64,000 nt of DNA. Source: Halichondria panicea. Taxonomy: Eukaryota; Porifera; Demospongiae; Suberitida; Halichondriidae. How positions within the stretch are numbered: position 1 is the stretch's first letter; each line of letters opens with the position of its first letter. Shown piece after piece: positions 35,166 through 47,000 of this stretch. The notes under the pieces are model-generated. The model was not told the origin of the DNA, made no database searches, and saw only the letters and a list, made by a program, of their open reading frames with translations. The position numbers and the translations under genes are program-made. Location: the NCBI RefSeq assembly GCF_963675165.1, contig NC_087379.1, forward strand, positions 7,966,339 through 8,030,338. Direction: 5' to 3'.

Positions 35166-37114
35166 TGGGGATTTGGTTTGTGTTTGTTGTCTCCATTGGT
35201 GGTTGGAACGGTCATGGAATAGCACTGGTGGGCTGGATGCTTCGGACTGCAGGTAGCTTGTAGCCCCTCGTGTAGAGTGGTCTATTCGACTGCAGATAGC
35301 ATTGTCTGGCCAGCTCAACTCCTTCGTCTGTAACCGTCGAGACCTCCTACCGCTCTTCACGACCCTGCAGCTGAGGTACCATCATACTATCTATATCTGC
35401 ATGCCCCCCTCCAAAGCCATTGCATTGCCTCGCCTGTGTTAATTAGGTTAGGCCAATTTTTTTGTGTTTCTACACTTGTAGTTTGATTTGTTAGGTATAT
35501 TATTATAGATAGCTTTTTTTTTCTTTTCACATAATCTTGCACCAGCCAGATTATCAGATCCATGAGCATTAGTATAGATCTAATACCCTCAAAGTGAGGG
35601 TAATGATTCATATATACTATACTCTTTTTGTGTAATCACTGTGTTTGTTTTTTTTGTTCGTTATCAGACCAAATTCTCCAATTTAGGCCAATTAGTAGTT
35701 GTAGTTCTGCACAGCCACTGTGTGGTTGTGCAGTTTAATTTTTCTTTGTGTACTTACATTTATATAAATATCCCTACATACTCGTTATAGAAGTTATAAG
35801 AATCAGGCTTTATCACAATTAAATGCATGCAAGATTATCAGAACCACCTTAATATAACCAAAAAAAAAAACCGGGTAACACCACCAAAAAAACCTTTTTT
35901 TATTTTAGAGTAAGAGCTTTCATTCGTGCGTACTTTACTTACTTTGTGTTCAATCTTGTTCGTGCTTTTTTAGGATAGTTTAGTTTTTTTGTTTCTGTTC
36001 TATGTTTGTCTTGTCGGCGAGGCTTGTATGCAATTGGTGGCGGGTGGTGGTGGCCTCTGCAATGATCACGCACACATCACATGACTAGTCACCACACAGG
36101 GGATACTAATCCCGGGGTCAATGCTAGGCTCTACACTCACTCTTACCAATGGCTGCAAAGCCAACTGAACTCAGGCAGTCCAGCTCAGAGCGAGCTCTTG
36201 TACTAACCAATGGCTGCAAAGCCAACTGTCCTGCTCAGAGCGAGCTTATCTAACCAATGGCAGGAGCACAAATGAAGTGCCTATTGCCCAATTCAAAGCC
36301 TCTTACTGAATGTTGGCTAATAGATCAGACTACTCCCAACAAAGGAGAATGTCACTTAACCAATGACAATGACAATGGCACAATATGCCTGAAAGCCTTA
36401 ATCAAGAGTTGCTGCATTGACCCCAGGGGTGTACTTATCATGCAATATATCATGTGTCATGCAGTGTGTATCACCATTATGATGCAACATGTGAGTATAT
36501 TGTAGTCAGTAACTGCCTGCATGATTGAGTTACCTATATCATCACTGATCATCGTAACGGTGACTCAGATTTGAACCCCTCCTAACCAGCACTCTCAGTG
36601 TTGCTCAGAGCGAGCTTAGGCTATTAACAGCACAAATCAAGTGCCTGTTATAATTTTAACTGACTAAGTGTGTTGCCACTTTAAGCTCTATGGAACTATG
36701 CTCTCTATAATCATATAGATCTAGCAGCATTGCAGCAGTGGGTCAAAGCACCAACTGTCGGCTGTGGTTGCTACCATGGCAACACTCTGTGTCATACATA
36801 TAATTATAATTGTACTTATCCACTCTCTGTATATCTTTTACAAGAACAGATGATCACATGAGCAACAGAGCTGCTTCGTTGGGAAAACACTGCATGCTGT
36901 CAGTGACAGGAAGAAGAGCACGGCACCTGTCTTGGCCTGTGTCAAGATCAATATGCCCCAGGGCACTGTACTGTGTCTTGTCTGTTGCTTGCTTGTATGC
37001 AGCCCATGCTGGCTAACCAGTGTCATGTACATGGTTGTGTGCATGTGCAATACTTTTTCCACAGGTTGCCATGTTAACAAATAGTTAGCCTGATCTGTAT
37101 TGATTTGCTTTCAG

Positions 37115-37315
37115 CTTCATACGCCTCTGAAGGTTCAGTTCATGAGCCTGTCTCTCCAGTATACATAGTGATGGTGGCCGCTGTGACCCGTCAATTGCAA
37201 ACCAGTTCATCCACTATTAAGTTCCAATTGTGTACTTTGTATTATCGTGTTTCTTTACGCTTACCTGTGAATGGTCATGTGTGTACTTCTAGTACAAGCC
37301 CCCCAAGAACCAACA
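37115..37315 (+). CDS. Candidate exon leading into the microexon-like array
   Basis: Bounded by TTTGCTTTCAG and GTAAGC and open in one frame for 201 bases (motifs YASEGSVHEPVSP, HVCTSSTSPPRTN). Its 3' end is the longer parent of the repeated 32-base unit that follows. The final unit at 42132-42168 keeps a matching form (VCMSSISPPRN). This supports the array having grown from a real exon-intron pair. No family recognised; no start codon identified upstream. Confidence 0.4.
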
Positions 37316-39309
37316 GTAAGCTCCATTGTGTACTTTGTAACCTCTTGATTTCAGCCCCGTGTGTGTGCGTACCTCAAGAACCAACAGTAAGCTCCATTGT
37401 GTACTTTAATTTGTAACCTCTTGATTTCAGACCTGTGTGTGTGCGTACCTCAAGAACCAACAGTAAGCTCCATTGTGTACTTTGTAACCTCTTGATTTCA
37501 GCCCTGTGTGTGTGCGTACCTCAAGAACCAACAGTAAGCTCCATTGTGTACTTTGTAACCTCTTGATTTCAGACCTGTGTGTGTGCGTACCTCAAGAACC
37601 AACAGTAAGCTCCATTGTGTACTTTGTAACCTCTTGATTTCAGCCCCGTGTGTGTGCGTACCTCAAGAACCAACAGTAAGCTCCATTGTGTACTTTGTAA
37701 CCTCTTGATTTCAGCCCTGTGTGTGTGCGTACCTCAAGAACCAACAGTAAGCTCCATTGTGTACTTTGTAACCTCTTGATTTCAGACCTGTGTGTGTGCG
37801 TACCTCAAGAACCAACAGTAAGCTCCATTGTGTACTTTGTAACCTCTTGATTTCAGACCTGTGTGTGTGCGTACCTCAAGAACCAACAGTAAGCTCCATT
37901 GTGTACTTTGTAACCTCTTGATTTCAGACCTGTGTGTGTGCGTACCTCAAGAACCAACAGTAAGCTCCATTGTGTACTTTGTAACCTCTTGATTTCAGAC
38001 CTGTGTGTGTTTGTGTACCTCAAGAACCAACAGTAAGCTCCATTGTGTACTGTGTAACCTCTTGATTTCAGACCTGTGTGTGTGCGTACCTCAAGAACCA
38101 ACAGTAAGCTCCTTTGTGTACTTTGTAACCTCTTGATTTCAGACCTGTGTGTGTGCGTACCTCAAGAACCAATAGTAAGCTCCATTGTGTACTTTGTAAC
38201 CTCTTGATTTCAGCTCTGTGTGTGTGCATACCTCAAGAACCAACAGTAAGCTCCATTGTGTACTTTGTAACCTCTTGATTTCAGACCTGTGTGTGTGCGT
38301 ACCTCAAGAACCAATAGTAAGCTCCATTGTGTACTTTGTAACCTCTTGATTTCAGACCTGTGTGTGTGTGCGTACCTCAAGAACCAACAGTAAGCTCCAT
38401 TGTGTACTTTGTAACCTCTTGATTTCAGACCTGTGTGTGTGCGTACCTCAAGAACCAACAGTAAGCTACATTGTGTACTTTGTAACCTCTTGATTTCAGA
38501 CCTGTGTGTGTGCGTACCTCAAGAACCATCAGTAAGCTCTATTGTGTACTTTGTAACCTCTTGATTTCACACCTGTGTGTGTGTGTACCTCAAGAACCAA
38601 CAGTAAGCTCCATTGTGTACTTTGTAACCTCTTGATTTCAGCCCTGTGTGTGTGCGTACCTCAAGAACCAACAGTAAGCTACATTGTGTACTTTGTAACC
38701 TCTTGATTTCAGACCTGTGTGTGTGTGTACCTCAAGAACCAACAGTAAGCTACATTGTGTACTGTGTAACCTCTTGATTTCAGCCCTGTGTGTGCGTACC
38801 TCAAGAACCAACAGTAAGCTCCATTGTGTACTTTGTAACCTCTTGATTTCAGACGAGTGTGTGTGTACCTCAAGAACCAACAGTAAGCTCCATTGTGTAC
38901 TTTGTAACCTCTTGATTTCAGCCCTGTGTGTGCGTACCTCAAGAACCAACAGTAAGCTCCATTGTGTACTTTGTAACCTCTTGATTTCAGACCTGTGTGT
39001 GTGCGTACCTCAAGAACCAACAGTAAGCTCCATTGTGTACTTTGTAACCTCTTGATTTCACACCTGTGTGTGTGTGCGTACCTCAAGAACCAACAGTAAG
39101 CTCCATTGTGTACTTTGTAACCTCTTGATTTCAGACCTGTGTGTGTGTGTAACTCAAGAACCAATAGTAAGCTCCATTGTGTACTTTGTAACCTCTTAAT
39201 TTCAGTCGTGTGTGTGCGTACCTCAAGAACTAACAGTAAGCTCCATTGTGTACTTTGTAACCTCTTGATTTCAGACCAGTGTGTGTGCGTACCTCAAGAA
39301 CCAACAGTA
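37316..39309 (+). repeat. Tandem array I: 71-base units with splice-site borders
   Basis: About 28 units. Each has a 39-base part starting GTAAGCTCCATTGTG and ending CTTGATTTCAG, followed by a 32-base part with GTGTGTGCGTACC and CTCAAGAACCAACA. So each unit shows donor, pyrimidine-rich stretch, acceptor and a putative 32-base exon. Acceptor AG is lost (CAC) in at least two units, near 38569 and 39060. Donor GTAAG is kept throughout. Confidence 0.9.
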
Positions 39310-42168
39310 AGCTCCATTAATAGTTCTACATGTGCTGTGGAATATTCTGTCTCTTTTTGATTTCAGAACAGTGTGTATGCGTACCTCAAGAACCAACAGT
39401 AAGCTACATTAATAGTTCTACATGTGCTGTGGAATACTTTGTTTCTTTGATTTCAGACCAGTGTGTGTGCGTACCTCAAGAACCAACAGTAAGCTACATT
39501 AATAGTTCTACATGTGCTGTGGAATATTCTGTCTCTTTGATTTCAGACCTGTGTGTGTGTGCGTACCTCAAGAACCAACAGTAAGCTACATTAATAGTTC
39601 TGCATGTGCTGTGGAATATTCTGTCTCTTTGATTTCAGACCAGTGTGTGTGCGTACCAACAGTAAGCTACATTAATAGTTCTGCATGTGCTGTGGAATAT
39701 TCTGTCTCTTTGATTTCAGACCAGTGTGTGTGCGTACCTCAAGAACTAACAGTAAGCTCCATTAATAGTTCTTCATGTGCTGTGAAATATTTTGTCTCTT
39801 TGATTTCAGATCAGTGTATGTGCGTACCTCAAGAACCAACTACTAGTAAGCTCCATTAATAGTTCTACATGTGCTATGGAATATTCTGTCTCTTTGATTT
39901 CAGACCAGTGTGTGTGCGTACCTCAAGAACCTACAGTAAGCTACATTAATAGTTTTACATGTGCTGTGGAATATTCTGTCTCTTTGATTTCAGACCAGTG
40001 TGTGTGCGTACCTCAAGAACCAACAGTAAGCTACATTAATAGTTCTGCATGTGCGGTGGAATATTCTGTCTCTTTGATTTTAGACCAGTGTGTGTGCGTA
40101 CCTCAAGAACCAACAGTAAGCTCCATTAATAGTTCTGCATGTGCTGTGGAATATTCTGTCTCTTTGATTTCAGACCAGTGTGTGTGCGTACCTCAAGAAC
40201 CAACAGTAAGCTCCATTAATAGTTCTACATGCGCTGTGGAATACTCTGTCTCCTTGATTTCAGACCTGTGTGTGTGTGTACCTCAAGAACCAACAGTAAG
40301 CTCCGTTAATAGTTCTTCATGTGCTGTGAAATATTCTGTCTCTTTGATTTCAGACCAGTGTGTGTGCGTACCTAGAACCAACAGTAAGCTCCATTAATAG
40401 TTCTACATGTGCTGTGGAATATTCTGTCTCTTTGATTTCAGACCAGTGTGTGTGCGAACCAACAGTAAGCTACATTAATAGTTCTGCATGTGCGGTGGAA
40501 TATTCTGTCTCTTTGATTTGAGACCAGTGTGTGTGCGTACCTCAAGAACCAACAGTAAGCTCCATTAATAGTTCTGCATGTGCTGTGGAATATTCTGTCT
40601 CTTTGATTTCAGACCAGTGTGTGTGCGTACCTCAAGAACCAACAGTAAGCTCCATTAATAGTTCTACATGCGCTGTGGAATACTCTGTCTCTTAGATTTC
40701 AGACCTGTGTGTGTGCGTACCTCAAGAACCAACAGTAAGCTCCATTAATAGTTCTACATGTGCTGTGGAATATTCTGTCTCTTTGATTTCAGACCAGTGT
40801 GTGTGCGTACCTCAAGAACCTACAGTAAGCTACATTAATAGTTTTACATGTGCTGTGGAATATTCTGTCTCTTTGATTTCAGACCAGTGTGTGTGCGTAC
40901 CTCAAGAACCAACAGTAAGCTACATTAATAGTTCTGCATGTGCGGTGGAATATTCTGTCTCTTTGATTTTAGACCAGTGTGTGTGCGTACCTCAAGAACC
41001 AACAGTAAGATCCATTAATAGTTCTGCATGTGCTGTGGAATATTCTGTCTCTTTGATTTCAGACCAGTGTGTGTGCGTACCTCAAGAACCAACAGTAAGC
41101 TCCAATAATAGTTCTACATGCGCTGTGGAATACTCTGTCTCCTTGATTTCAGACCTGTGTGTGTGTGTACCTCAAGAACCAACAGTAAGCTCCGTTAATA
41201 GTTCTTCATGTGCTGTGAAATATTCTGTCTCTTTGATTTCAGACCAGTGTGTGTGCGTACCTAGAACCAACAGTAAGCTCCATTAATAGTTCTACATGTG
41301 CTGTGGAATATTCTGTCTCTTTGATTTCAGACCAGTGTGTGTGCGAACCAACAGTAAGCTACATTAATAGTTCTGCATGTGCGGTGGAATATTCTGTCTC
41401 TTTGATTTGAGACCAGTGTGTGTGCGTACCTCAAGAACCAACAGTAAGCTCCATTAATAGTTCTGCATGTGCTGTGGAATATTCTGTCTCTTTGATTTCA
41501 GACCAGTGTGTGTGCGTACCTCAAGAACCAACAGTAAGCTCCATTAATAGTTCTACATGCGCTGTGGAATACTCTGTCTCTTTGATTTCAGACCTGTGTG
41601 TGTGCGTACCTCAAGAACCAACAGTAAGCTCCATTAATAGTTCTACATGTGCTGTGGAATATTCTGTCTCTTTGATTTCAGACCAGTGTGTGTGCGTACC
41701 TCAAGAACCTACAGTAAGCTACATTAATAGTTCTACATGTGCTGTGGAATATTCTGTCTCTTTGATTTCAGACCAGTGTGTGTGCGTACCTCAAGAACCA
41801 ACAGTAAGCTACATTAATAGTTCTGCATGTGCTGTGCAATATTCTGTCTCTTTGATTTCAGACCAGTGTGTGTGCGTACCTCAAGAACCAACAGTAAGCT
41901 CCATTAATAGTTCTGCATGTGCTGTGGAATATTCTGTCTCTTGATTTCAGACCAGTGTGTGTGCGTACCTCAAGAACCAACAGTAAGCTCCATTAATAGT
42001 TCTACATGCGCTGTGGAATACTCTATCTCTTTGATTTCAGACCAGTGTGTGTGTGCGTACCTCAAGAACCAACAGTAAGCTACATTAATAGTTCTGCATG
42101 TTCTGTGGAATATTCTGTCTCTTTGATTTCAGACCAGTGTGTATGTCTAGTATAAGCCCTCCTAGAAA
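39310..42168 (+). repeat. Tandem array II: 90-base units with splice-site borders
   Basis: About 31 units plus a longer final one. The 32-base part is the same as in array I (mostly ACCAGTG instead of ACCTGTG), but the intron-like part is 58 bases: GTAAGCTCCATTAATAG, then TGTGCTGTGGAATATTC, then CTCTTTGATTTCAG. Units of 90 bases keep a 30-codon frame open through both parts (motifs CVCVPQEPTVSS, CAVEYSVSLIS), giving read-through frames of 170-190 codons between short deletions. Confidence 0.9.
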
Positions 42169-42556
42169 CAGTGAGTTCCCTGGTGATAGCAAGCTAGGGT
42201 GTGTAATCCGCTCGCCTTAAAGTACTCCAAAATATGAGAAGAGACGAAATTGCTAGTAAAGTGTTTAAACATTGCCTAGAGAAGGAACAATGAACTGTAC
42301 ACTTGATTATAATTATTGTTATTTTAGCATTATTTGTTTTGTGCCTGTTATTTATGAATCGGTTTGCTTGTATTATAATTTGTGAATGTCTTGATACATA
42401 ATTTGTATATAATTATGTGCAGTATCAGTAACGTATTTAATTATTATGATGGTTATAATTATATATCCCCATGCCATGCACGGATTGTTGGCTGTGTATA
42501 TTGTTTATACCTTATATCACCTCATGTATTAATATTCTGTCTACATTCCTTGTATG

Positions 42557-42704
42557 TACCGTTATCATTCTATTATAGCACCAGCCTCGGTTAGGACGCC
42601 CTCTTTTATAACGCCTATAATTATACTACCATATAAAATCACGTACATTGTTTTTAGAAAAATAATTATTTTTTACTGGTTCTATAATTAGAACGATTAC
42701 GGTA
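42557..42704. mobile_element. Possible MITE with TACCGTTATCATTCTA-type ends
   Basis: 148 bases whose ends are imperfect inverted repeats (TACCGTTATCATTCTA against TACCGTAATCGTTCTA, 14 of 16). Noncoding, AT-rich centre. Lies directly before the fourth TMEM131-like fragment. Confidence 0.45.
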
Positions 42705-43003
42705 TGCATGTATAAGTATACATTACCCGGCAGGTCATAATTGTTAATGGTTAATTCATATAATGCCAAGACACAATAATGTCATCAGCTAGCTACTAAA
42801 CACATACAGCTCTCAAAATGACAACTGAACGATCTACTAGTAGCTACACGATAACAATAATAAACTAGATAGCTGGCTAGATAATCACTCGCTAAAATGC
42901 TGATACTAGAGCTAATAGCAGACAACTCAATTGAAATGAGGTTAAGTTGAAATCGTTATCCAAAATTCATAGTCCAAATCGTTGCAGAGGTCAGAGGGGG
43001 GCT

Positions 43004-43274
43004 TTACTCAGTCTTGCTTAGTGGGGGTTCAGATATCTGTTGGGCCCAGGAAAGAAGTGTTGAACTATCAGCGTTGCTCAAGCTCCAGATACTTTTGGTT
43101 CTCAAAGAGGTCATAGGTGGTGGCTGAGAGTGTGGTGTCCTCGGAGGGTGAGGTTGGGTCGGTGGTGCCACTGCTGATAGGTAGGGGGCTCATATTGGAG
43201 GTGATGTCATTACTGTAGAATGGAGCAGTGTCTGTTGACCACATGTTGGGGCTGTCCCAGTTAGGGCTAGTGCT
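43004..43274 (-). pseudogene. TMEM131-like copy D: last exon only
   Basis: Same last exon as copies A-C (motifs STSPNWDSPNMWSTD, SEDTTL, TYDLFENQ) with acceptor CTCTGCAG, but 271 bases instead of 270. An extra T near 43094 shifts the frame before the conserved C-terminus. Intron homology ends near 43340, and the next sequence belongs to selenoprotein K, so the fragment was inserted directly downstream of that gene. Confidence 0.8.
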
Positions 43275-43477
43275 CTGCAGAGAGATCATGATCAGATAAC
43301 ACACACAGTTGTACAATGTAGGTCTGCTGAAACATACAGTACTTGCATGCAGTACAGTACAAGTTTGTGTGCGGTCAATGTACACTATAAAAAAGGATAT
43401 CGTATTAAACACGTGTATCAACTTCCTATCATAAAACACACCACCCACCCACCACACACACCCACACAATACCTTCC

Positions 43478-43891
43478 TCATCCACCGCCCACACACACAC
43501 ACACACCACCCACACACCTTCCTCATCCACCGCCCATGGGGGGAGGTCCAGCACCACCACCAGCACCCTTACCAACACGACCAATACGTCTCCCTTGATC
43601 AGCACTGCACACACAAAGGTAGGAATAATAAATACTAAAATTGGACACAATACAAAACAAAACAGTATAAGAGACACTAGAGAGCAGGGGAGGGTTGAAA
43701 CACACTGGCATGATCAGGGTGTGTGTAACTTACAACAAGACAAAGAAGTTAATGACAGCCCAGAACAAGTCAACGATACCGTCCACACTCAGCCATGACC
43801 TGTTCTCAAGGACTTTACCTGCACACAGTAGAGTATGGAGTGTGTGTCAGCTAATATCACACTCACACTTACCTCCTGATAAATACACCAT
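43478..43891 (-). CDS. SELENOK: Selenoprotein K
   Basis: Three exons on the minus strand: 43873-43891 (starts ATG at 43891), 43734-43818, and 43604 down to the stop. The protein begins MVYLSGGKVLENRSWLS, has a single hydrophobic helix (GIVDLFWAVINFFVLF) and a short basic, Gly/Pro-rich tail ending GPPPMGGG, an in-frame TGA (43523-43525), then GR. This matches the vertebrate form (MVY start, one helix, PPPMAGG-Sec-GR end), a single-pass ER membrane protein in ER-associated degradation and calcium signalling. The selenocysteine would be residue 62; the protein is shorter than the mammalian one (about 94 residues). After GR there is no stop. The GGTGGATGAGGAAGGT segment is duplicated 45 bases on, giving a second in-frame TGA at 43478-43480, taken here as the end. 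A SECIS element was not recognised by eye. Confidence 0.8.
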
Positions 43892-44067
43892 AGCTTCCTT
43901 GAATCTTCTTGTATGGAACTACTATAGTACTAGCCAATCAGTCTACAATCAGCTCTTCTATATTGTATGGAGACTACACCCATTCTACTGTGGGCAGTAG
44001 AAAGGCGTGGTCTCGATCTTGTGAGGGCAAACAAACAACAAAGGGGCGTATCTGCTACCTGATAATA

Positions 44068-47000
44068 ATGGCCGACGTACACAGTGCTGTCTGGGCTGGT
44101 GACTTGAGAGCTTTGCGAGATGCCATCAGGAGGGGAGAGGATGTCAACAGTGTGAATAATTGGGTAAGCTGGTTTGTGGGTATGTAGAGCTGAAGCTGTG
44201 AAAGTTTATTTTTGCTGTCGTGCTATAAATTTAATACCTACCCAATCCGACAAACTCAACCAATGATGTATTCAATACATAATGCATACTTAAATAAATG
44301 TACGGCATTTACATTGAACTTCCTGGTCTTGGCCGTTCAACTGTACCCTAGTACAGCGCCAACTCAGCTACGACTCAGACTGAACGTAATTTTAGGTCCT
44401 AAATTAACGCCAGCAGTTGCTGTAATAATTTTTATGGCTTATAAAAGGCATAACAAGGCAAGTCACCTTTACTTGGCCTATACCATTGTTATGTACCATT
44501 GTTATGTGCATGCTTTTGATCAGCACTCCTGACTATCGGGAAGCAGCTTCCTACAGAGAATAAAAATCACACAGTAGATCCACCTATAAGCTAGAAAGGT
44601 TAGAGTTAGTGTTATGTACTTTCATACGTGCACTGGTGGATGACGTTAAATGCAACCACTCTATTAAATAATTCCAATCCCCTCTATCACACAGATGTGT
44701 TGTCAATAATATTATACTCTCGCTCTTGTAGCTAGGTTACATACACATATATAGACATTACCGGCATTTTCAATTCGAACCCTTATTATCAGTGTTTTGT
44801 CTATAATTTTACGCTTATCTTGCTTATTTATATCTAAGTTGATGCTGCATAAATTAATGTTCTTGTTAATTATATTGTACAGTCACTATAAAATATGATT
44901 GTTTTGGGTGCTTAAATTTCTAAATGGAGGCTGAAAATTAATGAAGTTGATAACATAGCACATCATTGGATAGTTGCATTTTTGCTCTTTGCAAATCCCT
45001 TTCCTTTACTTTATTTATGGTCTATCGCACAGATGTGTTCTCAAAAGTTACTGTATGCTCTCACTCTTGTAGAATGGGTGGACTCCACTCATGATGGCAG
45101 CCAAGTATAGTCACACTGACTGTATTAGACAGCTGCTCTCCTCAGGAGCTGTGGTGGACCTCGCTGACAAGGTGAGTATCTGATACTAAACTGATGTGTT
45201 TATAGGAGTCATTATTAATCATTTAGGAATTATAATTATACATGGACATTGCCTTAAACTCACTTCTATGCTGATCGAATAACTGTTGACAAGAATTCCA
45301 TCGAATTGAATTGGGTGGGACTATTACTTTGGTTTGTGTGTGGATTTAATCTGCCATCGCTCAACTACGAGCTAGCTTGCTGAAAGGTTAGAGTTAGTGT
45401 TTGTACTTTCGTGCGTGGGTGGATGATGTCAGATGCGACCTATTAATAGCCAATCCTCTATATTTACTTTATTTGTAATTACAGCATCAACTCTGACTGA
45501 ATTCCATTACTTAAGTCCTCCAAGGTTGCTGTAATTAGAAAACGTGATTATTTGTGATGTCAGGCTCAAGGCAGTCGGCTTTTCTTTTATTATGCACATG
45601 CATTTGATTTGTAGAGCTGCTGTAAAATACAGAGACGAAAAATCTAACTGTACAGTTGGTCCAATGCATACTGAAAGATTGCACTCAACACTAGAATAGC
45701 TGTGCGCTTAGCGCCACCATAATATTTTTGAGGTTATAAAAGTTGATTTGGGCGCTGTAAACTACGCTCACTGCACACTCAGTTTAGAGCAAATGGTAAA
45801 TTCAAAAAATAAGTGTAACTATGATCTATCACACAGATGTGTTGTTAAAAGTTATTATTATGCTCTCACTCTTGTAGCGTGGGTGGACTCCACTCATAAT
45901 GGCAGCCAGTGAAGGTCACACAGACAGTGTTAGACAGCTGCTCTCCTCAGGAGCCGTGGTGGACCTGGCTGACGAGGTGAGTATCTGATAGTGTTTATAG
46001 GCAGCATGTTTGTGACCATTAATTTTCATCATTTGGTAAATGAAATACTTGCGCATGTACTTACAATTATGCACATTGCCAGTATTTTAATTGTTACGTT
46101 TTGCTTATAATTTTTACGCTTATCTTGCTTAATTATTTGTGTCTAAGTTGACGAACTGGGCTACATAATTTTACGCTTATCTTACTTATTTGTGGGCTAC
46201 ATACGTTTTCTTGGGTATGTTGTACACAAATGAATAATTATGATACGTACGTAGCACTTAAAAAGGTTGTACAGTTTAATAACATAGCACATCATTGGAT
46301 AGTTGCATTTTTGCTCTTTGCCAATCCCTTTCCTTTACTTTATTTATGGTCTATCGCACAGATGTGTTCTCAAAAGTTACCGTATGCTCTCACTCTTGTA
46401 GGATAGGTGCACTCCACTCTATTGGGCAGCCTGTAAAGGGCACACTGATTGTGTTAGACAGCTGCTCTCCTCAGGAGCCGCGGTGGACCTGGCTAACAAT
46501 GTGAGTATCTGATACTATGTCTATAGGCAACATGCTGGACATTACCCGAGGCCGTGCCGCGGCTAGCGGGTATAGTAGTCGTCTGGTCTGTTTGTTTGTG
46601 TTTTGTGTGTGACACAGTCTACTCCCCTGGATTCCATAGCACTGTGTTTACAGCATGGATAGCCTTCACACAAGTTATTAGTTTTCAGATTTTGATGTTA
46701 AAGCTTCGTAAGCTTGGACTTACACGGCTAGCTAGCTACACCTGGCCTTTATTTCGAGGTACGTATTTACAGCTAAAGTGATCCCGTACCAGGAACAATG
46801 GAACAGGGTCACTAATTTAAAAGTACATGTAGAAAGCCTAGATATGATTTTGGTTGTTGTACGAGCTAGCTTGCTGAAAGGCTAGAGTTAGTGTTTGTAC
46901 TTTCGTGCGTGGGTGGATGATGTCAGATGCAACCACTCTATTATAGTAAATAATGCCAATCCTCTTTATTTACTTTATTTGTAATTACAGCACCAACTCT

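Larger units (their letters stand above)
32286..37114. other. Long noncoding stretch with several minisatellites
   Basis: No exon with support was found. It includes the arrays listed separately, an A-tract at 32646-32662, and a degenerate repeat with CCAATGGCTGCAAAGCCAACT and GCTCAGAGCGAGCTT (36143-36250, with a relative at 36595-36640). Confidence 0.45.

Noticed and set aside
37853-39164. Minus-strand open frames of up to 151 codons in array I
   Set aside because: They come from tandem copies of a short unit without stops in that frame; the splice-like borders are on the plus strand and no start or flanking exon supports the minus strand.
37316-42168. CRISPR-like appearance of the regular 71- and 90-base repeats
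   Set aside because: Spacers are not unique, both parts of the unit are repeated, and the window is clearly eukaryotic.
43260-43440. SECIS element downstream of selenoprotein K
   Set aside because: ATGA occurs near 43428, but I could not find the AA loop and matching GA at proper spacing; needs a structural search.
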